A stretch of 64,000 nucleotides of DNA, from contig NZ_JARADB010000003.1 in NCBI RefSeq assembly GCF_028765165.1, positions 789,210 through 853,209 on the forward strand, read 5' to 3'. Under the pieces are notes generated by a model. It saw nothing but the letters and a program-made list of their open reading frames with translations, was not told the origin of the DNA and ran no database searches. The position numbers were made by a program, and so were the translations under genes. This document shows positions 17,155 through 26,311 of the stretch, piece by piece (within the stretch, counting starts at the first letter, position 1; every line of letters begins with the position of its first letter). The stretch comes from Paenibacillus sp. MAHUQ-63 (GTDB taxonomy: Bacteria; Bacillota; Bacilli; Paenibacillales; NBRC-103111).

Positions 17155-17688
17155 TCATTTGTCCGTCCGGTACCGCCGCTTGAACCTGCGGCCGTAGTCC
17201 TCCAGCTGACGAAACGGCAACTGGTGACACACCAGCCCGTTCACGAGAAGCTTTTCGGAACCCGGTAACGCACTCCATTTCGAGAAGAGCCTTTCCGTCT
17301 CCGATTGCACCTCCTCTACCCAAAACTGAACCTTCTCCACATCCGGACTGCCGGCTTTGATCATGTCTAGAAGCGCCACAAGACCTTGCACAAACAAGGT
17401 CGAACGTCGGTATTCCGGACGCAGGTACGCGACCTCCACTTGACAGATGTGCCGATCCTCATAGCCGTTAAGACCGGTTCCATAGACGAAACCGGCAGCT
17501 CCGACAACCTCGTAATCCTCTTCCGAGAGGATCAACATCGCCTTACCGAACATAAGTGGACTGCTCACAAAACTAAGTTGAACGGCAAATGCATACGACA
17601 TGTTCAGATCGGCATAGTGCCGGAGCAAGAACTTCACGTAAATCTCATAATCCAGTTCCGTCGTACACGGTCGGCATAGATAGGACAT
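17155..17688 (-). CDS. GNAT-like protein, paralogue B of the peptide operon
   Basis: Protein of 177 residues. A CxxC pair lies near the start (YLCRPC). The central part FVYGTGLNGYEDRHICQVEVAYLRPEYRR then STLFVQGLVALL matches the beta4-beta5-alpha3 core of GNAT acyltransferases, but the acetyl-CoA loop is not the usual QxxGxG/A. It is a clear paralogue of the protein at 17849-18364 (shared RxTLFVxGL and LFSKW/LYSKF blocks). Its ATG overlaps the peptide gene's stop as TAATG, so the two are translationally coupled. The substrate is unknown; the peptide is the obvious candidate. Confidence 0.6.
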   Translation of the reverse strand: MSYLCRPCTTELDYEIYVKFLLRHYADLNMSYAFAVQLSFVSSPLMFGKAMLILSEEDYEVVGAAGFVYGTGLNGYEDRHICQVEVAYLRPEYRRSTLFVQGLVALLDMIKAGSPDVEKVQFWVEEVQSETERLFSKWSALPGSEKLLVNGLVCHQLPFRQLEDYGRRFKRRYRTDK

Positions 17689-17804
17689 TACTTAGCAGGT
17701 TGCGGCTGTACTTGTGGAATTGCTCTCAAGGTATCATTGAGAATAGCGAATCTTCCCAATTTACCGCCAGTTTTTTTGTCGATATTTGGTGGTGGCAAAA
17801 ACAT
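17688..17804 (-). CDS. 38-residue peptide gene between two GNAT-like genes
   Basis: Short frame starting MFLPPPNIDKK, with TGGKLGRFAILNDTLRAIP in the middle and ending QVQPQPAK. GGAGG is placed 7 nt before the ATG and the stop TAA overlaps the next gene's ATG (TAATG). It has no signal peptide or membrane span; it is basic, Pro-rich at both ends, with four Lys residues and no Cys. Position between two paralogous GNAT-like genes suggests a ribosomally made peptide that these enzymes acylate; GNAT acylation of RiPPs is known from goadvionins and selidamides. I do not recognise the peptide family. Confidence 0.6.
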   Translation of the reverse strand: MFLPPPNIDKKTGGKLGRFAILNDTLRAIPQVQPQPAK

Positions 17805-17848
17805 TGTGTGATCCTCCATTTCGCATTAAGTAGTATTTATTACCTACA

Positions 17849-18364
17849 TTATACCTTGAAAAGTCGGGTTAAGGTAGTCCTTATTTGGTGAATTTTGACA
17901 CAAAACACAGTCTCTTCTCCAAGTGGACTCTCTTGCGTATGGCTTATATTGGCAAATTTGGAATAAAGTTTGCATATGTATGTATTCTCCGATAAAGCGT
18001 TGAATCTGAGTTCCTGAACATTCGGATGCGCTTCGGCGATCAGTTCAACCATGTAATAGAGTCCTTTCACAAATAGGCGTGTCCCCCGGTGTGCTTTGTC
18101 CATAATAGCAAAATTTACGAAGGCGATTTCCTGATCGGCGAAATCTTTCTCAGGCGTGCCTTGATAATAAGTCATCATCCCCAGCACGTTATCGTCTGAA
18201 TCCATGATAGCAATCAAATGGCCCTGCGTAATATGAGAACATAATAGGGAGACCATGTCCAAAGTACCATAAGAAGGATGCAATTCACGTCTGTTCTCAA
18301 CAGCAAATAAACTGACTTTGGCCAAATCCTCGTCGCTGACGCAACGTTTGCAGTAGGTTGTCAT
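17849..18364 (-). CDS. GNAT-like protein, paralogue A of the peptide operon
   Basis: Protein of 171 residues, first gene of the operon. It begins MTTYCKRC, again a CxxC near the start, then a GNAT-like core: LIAIMDSDDNVLGMMTYY, QEIAFVNFAIMDKAHRG and TRLFVKGLYYMVE. As in its paralogue the acetyl-CoA loop is non-canonical (HRGTRLFVKG). AAAGGAG precedes the ATG. The gap to the peptide gene is 44 bp. It might be an acyltransferase or a GNAT-fold binding protein. Confidence 0.6.
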   Translation of the reverse strand: MTTYCKRCVSDEDLAKVSLFAVENRRELHPSYGTLDMVSLLCSHITQGHLIAIMDSDDNVLGMMTYYQGTPEKDFADQEIAFVNFAIMDKAHRGTRLFVKGLYYMVELIAEAHPNVQELRFNALSENTYICKLYSKFANISHTQESPLGEETVFCVKIHQIRTTLTRLFKV

Positions 18365-18545
18365 CTATAGAGCTCCTTTCCCGGTATTGCCTTTCATGTA
18401 CGGCTCATCCGTATTCGTTTCAACGTGTCACGACACAGACTAATAGGCTACGGCATAAGCGCCTTCAACTAGTCTCCGCCTTTCATTACTCATAGAGTAT
18501 CGCAGTTTGTCGAAGCTGTAAACGATTGCGGGTTCATTCGCAACA

Positions 18546-18578
18546 AAAAAGGAGCCTCTCGCTTTTCGAGTGCCCCTT
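18546..18578 (-). terminator. terminator after the aldehyde dehydrogenase gene
   Basis: Minus-strand imperfect hairpin beginning AGGGGCACTCG and ending CGAGAGGCTCC, followed by TTTTTTG. Confidence 0.7.
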
Positions 18579-18614
18579 AGAAGCTTCACTTCTTTAAACT
18601 TACCCAATTTCAAT

Positions 18615-20045
18615 TTAGTTACTTACGCCATGGCCTGTAATTGTTTTCGTTTCCAAACACTCTTCTATACCATATTCCCCATATTCCCGTCCAATTCCCG
18701 ATTGCTTATACCCGCCGAACGGCGCTTTCATTTCGTGAACGGCCCCGTTAATGAGGATGGTTCCCGCCTCAATTTGGGAAGCAAGCTCATTCGCTTTCTC
18801 CAAATTTCCGGAGTGAATATAGGCAGAGAGGCCGTAGGCCGTATGATTGGCCATCTCAACAGCTTCTTCTTCTGTTTTATAAGTGAGAATCGCTTGTACC
18901 GGTCCAAAAATTTCTTCTTTCGCAATCGTCATTTCTTGCGTTACATTCGCGAAAAGCGTTGGCTTCACGAAATATCCGCTCTCCAGACCCTCGGGATGAC
19001 CAAGCCCGCCGGTGACCAGTTCGGCGCCTTCGTCCAAACCGATTTGAATATATCTCTGCACATTCTGATATTGTTTTTCTGTAATAATCGGACCGAGCGC
19101 AGTATCTTCATGTGAAGGCAGGCCGACTTTCGCGGCTTCCAGCGCCGCTTTTGCCAATTGCTTAACCTCTTCAAGGCGGTGCTCTGGAACAAGAAGGCGA
19201 GAACCGGCGATACAAGCTTGACCGTTGTTAGTAAGAGCTTGGTTTACGGCAATCGGTATCGCTTTTGCAAAATCCGCATCGTCCAAGACGATAATTGGCG
19301 ACTTGCCGCCAAGCTCCAGCGTGACTCGTTTCATGGTATCGACGGCGCCACGGCGGATCTCTTTCCCAACACGAGTTGAACCTGTAAAGTTAATCATGGC
19401 AACATCCGGGTGACGTGTCAACTCGGCTCCAACCGTGTGTCCGTACCCATTCACGATATTAATCACCCCTTTGGGCACACCTGCCTGGTGGAAAGCTTCG
19501 ACGATCTCATCCGTCTGAATGGCGCTAAGCTCGCTTGGCTTAATGACAGCCGTACACCCCGCCGCAATCGCCGCAGATAACTTCGCTGTAATTTGAGAAT
19601 AACTTGCATTCCATGGAGTGATAATCCCAATTACACCAATTGGCTCAGATACGATTTTGGCTGAGGCAATATAGCGCGTGAACTCAAATTTCTCTAAGGC
19701 TTCCTTCGTATTCAAGAAGTTGCTGGCTGCAAGTTTCACTCTGCCGACCGCCATTCTCCTCGGAGCGCCATATTCTTCGATATTGGCTTCAACCATGCTG
19801 TCCATGTTAGCCATGATTGCGTCGTGCAACCGCCCAAGGATTTCAAGACGTTCCTGAACGGATGTATGTCTGAATGTCTTGTAAGCTTCTTTAGCAGCTG
19901 CGATAGCTTTCTTCGCGTCTTCTTCATTTCCAAGAATGACTTTTCCGATAACTTCTTTGTTCGAAGGATTAATTAGTACCTGTTCGTCTGTCCCCAGTGG
20001 TTGAACAAATTCCCCGTTAATATAAATTCGATTAATTTTGCGCAT
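18615..20045 (-). CDS. aldehyde dehydrogenase family protein
   Basis: NAD(P)-dependent aldehyde dehydrogenase of 476 residues. TPWNASYSQITAKLSAAIAAG (about 143-163) is the family's N-terminal core, FTGSTRVGKEI the nucleotide fold, LELGGKSP holds the general-base Glu244 and NNGQACIAG the catalytic Cys278; the C terminus has APFGGYKQSGIGREYGEYG. The substrate is not evident. It lies 61 bp downstream of an MFS gene on the same strand, and a divergent TetR gene probably controls both, as in an uptake-plus-oxidation or aldehyde-detoxification unit. Confidence 0.9.
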   Translation of the reverse strand: MRKINRIYINGEFVQPLGTDEQVLINPSNKEVIGKVILGNEEDAKKAIAAAKEAYKTFRHTSVQERLEILGRLHDAIMANMDSMVEANIEEYGAPRRMAVGRVKLAASNFLNTKEALEKFEFTRYIASAKIVSEPIGVIGIITPWNASYSQITAKLSAAIAAGCTAVIKPSELSAIQTDEIVEAFHQAGVPKGVINIVNGYGHTVGAELTRHPDVAMINFTGSTRVGKEIRRGAVDTMKRVTLELGGKSPIIVLDDADFAKAIPIAVNQALTNNGQACIAGSRLLVPEHRLEEVKQLAKAALEAAKVGLPSHEDTALGPIITEKQYQNVQRYIQIGLDEGAELVTGGLGHPEGLESGYFVKPTLFANVTQEMTIAKEEIFGPVQAILTYKTEEEAVEMANHTAYGLSAYIHSGNLEKANELASQIEAGTILINGAVHEMKAPFGGYKQSGIGREYGEYGIEECLETKTITGHGVSN

Positions 20046-20106
20046 ATATATATCCTCCCTCTCCGGCCAATCATATTTTTTGATTATTGCTTCAATGTGG
20101 TACGCA

Positions 20107-21282
20107 TTAATTGTTTCTCAGCTCCGCAGCTTGCGGTGTCTGTACTCTTTTGGCTAATAGAATCGATATCAAGGCAGATGCACCTAAAACGATGGAAATA
20201 AGTAAAAATGTTTCTCTTGTAGATTTGAATCCAAACAACGATGGCACAACATTCATGAAAAGCGGACAAATAAACTGGAACGTATAAATACTGGCCAATA
20301 AGATCGAAATTGCCATTGTGAGTCGCTCTTTCGATACCATTTGAGCTGTTTTCGTGAAAGACATCGGGAAGAAGAATCCTTGCGCAAAGCCTAGCAAAAA
20401 GACAGCAAAAGCAATCATCCATATATTCTGTGCGTAGCTTTCGACTAAAAATCCTAGACTATACAACATGATTCCAAATGCAACCATATAGCGATGGAAT
20501 ACCCGAGTAAGCATGGGAAACGCAAGTCCAGCAAGAAAAATACTAAACAAGGATAGGGCAGAAAAATAACCGACACTCGAAGCCGTACCGACACCTATTT
20601 CCGCTAAATATAAAGACATGCTGGTTGGAATCGTAAAATAAAGCAGGACATGCAGCCCACTTAACATGGCAACTACATAAAAAAATGCAGGAATCTTCGC
20701 CACTGAAGTGTTTACCGTGCTTTGAACTTGGACGGGCGGAAATTTCGGAATAAAGCAAATAACCAAGATCAGCAAGATAATCGCGTAGGAATAGCTTAAG
20801 AAAACGCTTCTCCAGCCGAATGAGGCAACAAAGCCACCGATCGATAGAAAAATAGCTCCTCCGATTCCATTTATAGCTGTAACCCAGCCGTTCATTTTGG
20901 TGCGTTCATCACCTTGAAAATTCTCAGCAATGAGGGCATTAAAGGTTGGTGAAATTAATCCGATACTCAATCCAAGAATAGCCCGGAAAACCAGGATCAA
21001 AGGAATGGAGTTAACGAATGAAGGTCCGATTCCTCCAATGATATAAAGCATTAAACCCACAATAAGTATGCTTTTCCTGGAAAATTTTTTGGCCAAAGTA
21101 CTGGCGAATAGTAACGTAGGCAAAATAAATAAAGAAGATAAAGTGACTACCCATTGAATGAGCAGGGAACTGGTATCCGGGAAATCAAGTTTTAATAATT
21201 TGATTGCAGGAGCTGCCAGCATGGGTGCGAATGAAGCCGTAACTGCCAAGAATAACAAAGCTATTCTCGCGCTTGTTTTCAT
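20107..21282 (-). CDS. MFS transporter
   Basis: Protein of 391 residues with 12 predicted membrane helices and the MFS loop 2-3 motif in the variant ASTLAKKFSRKSILIVGL (about 61-78). It belongs by appearance to the DHA1/AraJ-type drug or metabolite transporters; direction and substrate cannot be told. AAGGACA lies before the ATG. It forms an operon with the aldehyde dehydrogenase. Confidence 0.85.
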   Translation of the reverse strand: MKTSARIALLFLAVTASFAPMLAAPAIKLLKLDFPDTSSLLIQWVVTLSSLFILPTLLFASTLAKKFSRKSILIVGLMLYIIGGIGPSFVNSIPLILVFRAILGLSIGLISPTFNALIAENFQGDERTKMNGWVTAINGIGGAIFLSIGGFVASFGWRSVFLSYSYAIILLILVICFIPKFPPVQVQSTVNTSVAKIPAFFYVVAMLSGLHVLLYFTIPTSMSLYLAEIGVGTASSVGYFSALSLFSIFLAGLAFPMLTRVFHRYMVAFGIMLYSLGFLVESYAQNIWMIAFAVFLLGFAQGFFFPMSFTKTAQMVSKERLTMAISILLASIYTFQFICPLFMNVVPSLFGFKSTRETFLLISIVLGASALISILLAKRVQTPQAAELRNN

Positions 21283-21606
21283 ACTTATTTGTCCTTTCTT
21301 TCTTCAAATTCAAATGATGATTCCATTGTTTTCATTATCTACATATTTCTCCTCCTCGTTCCCACATAGTTAGAAATGCATCGTCGACATGATTCATTAT
21401 ATACAAAAAACATACATTTCGTCTATTATAAACATTCCGTTCATTTTGTATCGCCATAAAACAAATTATAAGACAGTGCAGATTCTCGTCTGCTCTGTCT
21501 CACCATTTTTAGACTAAATAAATATATAACGTCTTTTTTATTTTTAATGTTTATCGTTCAGATTTTTCATGTATAATAGAAGGAGAGTTCGCAGGGAGGC
21601 AAAACA
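21283..21606. promoter_or_regulatory. divergent control region between MFS-aldH and tetR
   Basis: AT-rich 324-bp region without a gene. A TATAAT lies at about 21571, upstream of tetR. ACATTTCGT (21414) and ACATTCCGT (21432) are direct near-repeats 18 bp apart, and GCAGA-N6-TCTGC is a short palindrome near 21478. These are possible TetR sites, but none is a long perfect palindrome. Confidence 0.4.
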
Positions 21607-22272
21607 ATGAATAAACCAGTACATCAACCAGATGGAACGAAGATTAAATTACTTAAGAAGCTAATTACGTCTGTCATGAAAGATGGCTTTCAAAGCTTAA
21701 GGATGGATGATATCGCCAAATATATGGATGTTAGCAGAGCCACGATGTACAAGCACTTTTCTTCCAAAGAAGAAGTCATCGAAGGCGTCGTTCGAGTTTT
21801 TGTCGATTATATTAACGAGCTTGAAGATCCCAAGTTGGAAAATGACGATACCTCATTCGGCACCTGGTTTCAGCAATTGTTTGAACAATCCTTATCGCTT
21901 GTCGGCAAGATTACGGATGTTTTTTTAAAAGATCTTCAAGCAGCTTATCCGGATTTATACGATTTGCTGAAAGGAACTTTGAATAAGCGTGAGCAGCAAA
22001 CACTGAAGTTTTATCAATACGGAAAAGACAAAGGTATTTTCAACCCGATAAATGAGAAATTCATTTTACTGCAAGATGATATTTTGCTTCGTGAAATCAT
22101 TCAAGTGAAGTACTTACTCTATAATCAAATATCCATTCAACAAGTTTTACATGATTATTATCAATTTAAGAAGATTCAACTATTCAAAGCGGATAAGATG
22201 TCCATCGTCGATGACGCCAACATACATCCAATCATCGACCATATCGTTGAGAAATTTAACCGAACATTATAA
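21607..22272 (+). CDS. TetR-family transcriptional regulator
   Basis: Protein of 221 residues with an N-terminal TetR helix-turn-helix (about 12-55): MKDGFQSLRMDDIAKYMDVSRATMYKHFSSKEEVI. The C-terminal ligand domain is not of a type I recognise. GGAGGC precedes the ATG. The gene is divergent from the MFS-aldehyde dehydrogenase pair and most likely represses it and itself. It has its own terminator. Confidence 0.88.
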   Translation: MNKPVHQPDGTKIKLLKKLITSVMKDGFQSLRMDDIAKYMDVSRATMYKHFSSKEEVIEGVVRVFVDYINELEDPKLENDDTSFGTWFQQLFEQSLSLVGKITDVFLKDLQAAYPDLYDLLKGTLNKREQQTLKFYQYGKDKGIFNPINEKFILLQDDILLREIIQVKYLLYNQISIQQVLHDYYQFKKIQLFKADKMSIVDDANIHPIIDHIVEKFNRTL

Positions 22273-22309
22273 GTTGCGAATACGGTTCACCGTTTCAGTC
22301 GATATAACT

Positions 22310-22340
22310 AAGGCCAACCTTTTGCGGGTTGGCCTTTTCT
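22310..22340 (+). terminator. terminator after tetR
   Basis: Perfect 10-bp hairpin AAGGCCAACC / GGTTGGCCTT with a 7-nt loop followed by TTCT. Confidence 0.85.
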
Positions 22341-22475
22341 ATTTCGTCGCTTACAAGCATGTCATTAAGACTTAAGTCCAGTATAAAGCTATAACTTGAG
22401 TCTAACTTTGTTTCATTCCCAAGTCTGTTACGTCGTACCATATTCTGCCTGTAAAGTGAAGGTAATAAATCTTTT

Positions 22476-23363
22476 ATGAAAGGGTGTTCGGAATTGATAA
22501 ATCAAACTTGGGGAACGAAGCCGAAAGTGAGGGTTTTTGAAGGGGAGAAATGGCTGGTGATTACCGGATTGCTCGGTTTTCTGCTGGCAGGGATTTGCGG
22601 GGTATGGGTCATATTTCATGGTGCAGAGATAGCTCCGCATGGGGATGTCTCCAAAGCAATCTCGTTTAATGCTGCACTCGGCATCTTTATTTTATCGACG
22701 GCAGCGATTAGTCCGTTTTCTGCATTAGGAACGAAAAGCAGAACGGTCTTTCGCTGGTCTTACATCGTGCTTGCTCTGTATTCCTACTTTGCCGAAACGG
22801 TCCAAAATTTTCGCGGCGTCAACCCGAGATTTGTGAAGAACGGTACAGCCTTCGATCAAGGGGTCGGTTCTATCTTCGCCTTTGTAGCGCTGCTACTGGT
22901 GCTGTTCTATTTGTTTCTGGCGATTCAATATTTCCGGAAAAAAGCTTACAAGCTCCGTCCCGAACTCGTGCTTAGCATCCGCTATGCGATGATAGCCGTA
23001 ATGTTCTCGTTTGCGGCCGGAATCTGGATATCCGTCAATCAGGGCCGAACCGTCGGCCTGCATGGGAACATCATTTGGCTGCATGGCCTCGGTTTCCACG
23101 CTCTTCAAGCATTGCCGTTGGTTGCGTGGCTGACAAAGCGCTCATCGCTAACAACTACGGTTCCCAGCAAACCTATCCATATTACGGGCGGCGCCTATTT
23201 ACTTGGATTAACAGCGATCGGCACGCAGACGATTCTCGGCTCCTCGATCTTGGAATGGTCTATACTTCCGCTTCTCGCCCTTGGTTTCTTTTTGATTTCA
23301 TTAGTGCCTGCAGTACTTCTGGTTCGTTCGCGTCATACTGCCTCCATCAATAAGAGCTATTAA
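22476..23363 (+). CDS. polytopic membrane protein of unknown function
   Basis: Protein of about 295 residues with some eight hydrophobic helices (about 25-50, 65-80, 90-105, 130-150, 168-185, 200-220, 240-255, 265-285). No transport or enzyme motif is recognised; His and Trp residues sit in loops (LHGNIIWLHGLGFHALQ). Two starts are possible: ATG at 22476, with GAAGG about 12 nt away, or TTG at 22494, about 8 nt after AAAGGG. It converges with the histidine kinase gene. Confidence 0.65.
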   Translation: MKGCSELINQTWGTKPKVRVFEGEKWLVITGLLGFLLAGICGVWVIFHGAEIAPHGDVSKAISFNAALGIFILSTAAISPFSALGTKSRTVFRWSYIVLALYSYFAETVQNFRGVNPRFVKNGTAFDQGVGSIFAFVALLLVLFYLFLAIQYFRKKAYKLRPELVLSIRYAMIAVMFSFAAGIWISVNQGRTVGLHGNIIWLHGLGFHALQALPLVAWLTKRSSLTTTVPSKPIHITGGAYLLGLTAIGTQTILGSSILEWSILPLLALGFFLISLVPAVLLVRSRHTASINKSY

Positions 23364-23420
23364 GCCCAGCAATTTCTTCTATACTGTATCACCATCAAGG
23401 TTGCGCCGGGTTATAACGAT

Positions 23421-24563
23421 TTAAATATCATTCCCTTTAGGCAGATAAACGATAAATGTAGTACCTGCATCATGCTGACTCGCAACGCGAATGAAACCGC
23501 CGTGGGCTCTTACAAATTGATGAACGATAGATAATCCCAGCCCCGTTCCGCCTGTATGACGCGAACGGGCCTTTTCCACGCGATAAAAACGATCGAACAG
23601 GTGAGGAAGCTCTTCCGCGGGAATTCCGATGCCGGTGTCCATTATAGAGACACATGCATAGACCGCATTCTGGTCCATGACATTATCTTCAATAACGACC
23701 GAAATCTTTCCGCCTTCCGGCGTGTAACGGATTGCATTGGTCAGTAGATTGATAAATACCTGGGTGATCCGTCTCACATCAACCATAACTATCACTGGCC
23801 TCGTGCTCGACGAGAGGCAGATTGCCAGTCCGTTCTCTTCAGCCTCCATTTTCACATCATCCACGATTTGTTCAAGTCTATCCGTTAGATCGAGCGGTTT
23901 GCGATCCAAGGTTAACCGGCCCGCTTCAGCCAATGACAAAACATGTAGATCCTCCACCAGCAGGCTCAAGCGGATCACTTCGTCATGCAGTCTAAGCAGC
24001 GTTTCAGAAGGAATGTATGGACCGGCCTGTTGGGCATTTTCCAATTTTAGCTGCATAATGGAAAGCGGCGTACGAAGCTCGTGAGCAACATCAGCCACCA
24101 ATCTTCTGCGGGCTTCCTCGGCTTCGTGCAGACGAAATGTCATATCATTGAACGTTCGGGCGACTTTCCCATACTCATCTTTCGTGTCTATTGGTACTTT
24201 GACGTTCAGGTCGCCCTGTGCAACCCGCTCTATGGCGGCTATAAGCTTTTTGAGCGGGAGGGTCAGCACACCCGATATCCAAAAATTGAAGAACAACCCA
24301 ATTGCAACAAAAAAGAACAAGCGCACGCCGTGTGTGACATTAAGCAGTGCACTCAACCGCATATTTTCAAGGATATAAGATTTAAAGACTTCGATTTGCT
24401 CTTCGGGCGTGGCATTCAAATAATTGGCATCGATTTGTTCCCTTTTAAATTGATCGATCAAACCGCCTGTGTATACTTGCGTTGTAAGGGAGAAAGTGAT
24501 GCTTACAATAAGCACGAGCAGTCCCATATAGGCAAATATTTTCATACGGACCGTCATCTTCAT
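23421..24563 (-). CDS. sensor histidine kinase with HAMP domain
   Basis: Kinase of 380 residues. A transmembrane helix at about 8-28, a short extracytoplasmic region, a second helix at about 80-100, a HAMP domain (about 100-150), then HisKA with VADVAHELRTPLS (phospho-acceptor His161) and ATPase boxes NLLTNAIRYT, DTGIGIP and GTGLGLSI. The signal is unknown. Its ATG overlaps the regulator stop as ATGA, so the pair is cotranslated. The divergent DUF6223-like genes next door are the likely targets. Confidence 0.9.
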   Translation of the reverse strand: MKMTVRMKIFAYMGLLVLIVSITFSLTTQVYTGGLIDQFKREQIDANYLNATPEEQIEVFKSYILENMRLSALLNVTHGVRLFFFVAIGLFFNFWISGVLTLPLKKLIAAIERVAQGDLNVKVPIDTKDEYGKVARTFNDMTFRLHEAEEARRRLVADVAHELRTPLSIMQLKLENAQQAGPYIPSETLLRLHDEVIRLSLLVEDLHVLSLAEAGRLTLDRKPLDLTDRLEQIVDDVKMEAEENGLAICLSSSTRPVIVMVDVRRITQVFINLLTNAIRYTPEGGKISVVIEDNVMDQNAVYACVSIMDTGIGIPAEELPHLFDRFYRVEKARSRHTGGTGLGLSIVHQFVRAHGGFIRVASQHDAGTTFIVYLPKGNDI

Positions 24564-25252
24564 GAGCGTTCACCGAATCGGTAGCCGAAGCCATATACCG
24601 TTTGAATATATTGTGGACTAGCAGGATCGTCCCCCAGTTTGCGGCGAAGATTCCGGATATGGGAATCCATGGTTCTTTCGTATCCCATGTACTCATTCTC
24701 CATAGCAGCATTTAATAATTGCAAACGGCTAAAGACAATGCCAGGACGACTCGCCAGTGTGAACAGAATTTTGAATTCAGTAGGTGTTAATTGGATTTCC
24801 TGACCGTCTTTAAATACCTGGCACTTAGCTTCGGAAATAAACAAGTTGTCTCTTTCCAAGAACATCGCCCTGTCTTTGTCTTCAGGTCCGCGTAAGCGGC
24901 GAAGTAAAGCCCGAATGCGCGAAGTGAGCTCACGCAAGCTGAACGGCTTCGTCAAATAATCATCCGCGCCAATTTCCAAACCGACAATTTTATCCGATTC
25001 ATCCGATCGCGCTGTGACCATAATAATGCCGCAATGTGAGGTTTGCCTGATTTCGCGGCACACGTCAATTCCGCTTATCTCCGGGAGCATCCAATCAAGA
25101 ACCACGAGATCAGGCCGTTCAGACCGGGCTATGATAAGTGCCTCCCTGCCCGTACGGGCGGTCAATACCCGGAACCCTTCTCGTTGCAAATAGGTCTGAA
25201 TCTCCTCCAGCATGCCCTGCTCGTCTTCAACTAGCAACAATTTCGGCTCCAT
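24560..25252 (-). CDS. OmpR-family response regulator
   Basis: Regulator of 230 residues. The receiver domain has the acidic pair ED at 9-10, Asp53 in VVLDWMLP and TKPF; the C-terminal winged helix has LTPTEFKILFTL and MDSHIRNLRRKL. The start MEPKLLLVEDE is the third Met of the open frame, at the receiver fold. It is first in the operon with the kinase, and divergent from the tandem small membrane-protein genes. Confidence 0.9.
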   Translation of the reverse strand: MEPKLLLVEDEQGMLEEIQTYLQREGFRVLTARTGREALIIARSERPDLVVLDWMLPEISGIDVCREIRQTSHCGIIMVTARSDESDKIVGLEIGADDYLTKPFSLRELTSRIRALLRRLRGPEDKDRAMFLERDNLFISEAKCQVFKDGQEIQLTPTEFKILFTLASRPGIVFSRLQLLNAAMENEYMGYERTMDSHIRNLRRKLGDDPASPQYIQTVYGFGYRFGERS

Positions 25253-25423
25253 TCCCATCACATCATTCCTTATAGACTTATTCTATTGACGAGAGTTATA
25301 TCACTTACCGAAATTATACCGTGATTTGGTAGATTCTTAAAGAAATCCACACAAAGAGAGGAAGATCTGCATAAGTTCTCGACATTTGTTGTGTAAACTG
25401 GCTGTGAAAGGAGAGAAATCATC

Positions 25424-25822
25424 ATGAAAGTTAAACTTGTTTCATTCGCAATTCTTTCTGTATTTCTACTAGTTGTCCCGACGATCGCCTTTGCTGAAGG
25501 GACTGGTGTTGGTTATGGCACTATCACCCCCGGGCGGCTCTTGACGATCGCGGCTGCGTTGATTGGGTTATGCAGCGCAGTTGCTGCTGGGATCACTCTC
25601 GCCCGTCCAACCGGTCGTTTGGCCACTGGAAAATGGTCGTCTGTTATGTCCATTGTGTTGAGTCTGTTTTGTGTGCTTCTCTCTGCATTTCATCTAGCCG
25701 TTACCCCTGGCGGTTTCAACACTGGCAACGGACGTGCTGGAGCGATCATAGCGATCGCGATCGGCCTAATCGGCTTGCTGCTTGCTGGTACGGCTTGGAC
25801 CCGCTCTCTTCGTAACAAATAA
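25424..25822 (+). CDS. DUF6223-like small membrane protein, copy A
   Basis: Protein of 132 residues with a signal-peptide-like N terminus (cleavage expected near AFAEG), then three membrane helices. The repeated pattern of helix, GKW, helix, then GNGRAGAIIAIAIGLIGLLLAGTAWTRS is what I associate with DUF6223 proteins; the function is unknown. GAAAGGAG precedes the ATG. It is divergent from a two-component system and next to a paralogue. Confidence 0.6.
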   Translation: MKVKLVSFAILSVFLLVVPTIAFAEGTGVGYGTITPGRLLTIAAALIGLCSAVAAGITLARPTGRLATGKWSSVMSIVLSLFCVLLSAFHLAVTPGGFNTGNGRAGAIIAIAIGLIGLLLAGTAWTRSLRNK

Positions 25823-25898
25823 TTTGACGATTGTTCTGCCTCTCTTGAGAACGTGCTTTTTGGAGGGCGCAAGTAATGTCAGTGGAAGGAGAATAAGC

Positions 25899-26288
25899 GT
25901 GAAATTAAAACTTGTTTCGATCGTAATCCTTTGTGCACTTCTATTTGTGCCAACAATTGCCTCAGCTGAACAGGTCTACGGTTTTACCCCCGCACGAATC
26001 AAGATTATCGTTACGGTAGTAATGGGGTTGGGCAGTTTGGTCATCAGCTGGTGGTCCTTGGTCCGTGCCTCTGATCGTTCCGGCAAAGGGAATTGGCGAA
26101 TTGGGACCATCGTGGCCGTCGTGTTGGCATTGATTGCCTATTTCATCGCTGGGCCGCACTTTAGTCACACTCCTGGCGATATTGGTTCCGGTAACGGGCG
26201 GGGCGGTGCCGCCTTCGCTGTCATACTGTCGATAATCTCGACTGTCCTCTCTGGAATGGCTTGGTACAGTTCCCGCCGTACCCGCTGA
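25899..26288 (+). CDS. DUF6223-like small membrane protein, copy B
   Basis: Protein of 129 residues, a clear paralogue of the upstream protein: VKLKLVSIVILCALLFVPTIASAE signal-like start, a GKGNWRIGTIVA block and a C-terminal GNGRGGAAFAVILSIISTVLSGMAW. The start is GTG after GGAAGGAG, 76 bp after copy A, so the pair is probably one transcript. It likely responds to the neighbouring two-component system; the role is unknown. Confidence 0.6.
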   Translation: MKLKLVSIVILCALLFVPTIASAEQVYGFTPARIKIIVTVVMGLGSLVISWWSLVRASDRSGKGNWRIGTIVAVVLALIAYFIAGPHFSHTPGDIGSGNGRGGAAFAVILSIISTVLSGMAWYSSRRTR

Positions 26289-26311
26289 ACCGATGTATAT
26301 CATAAATAAAA

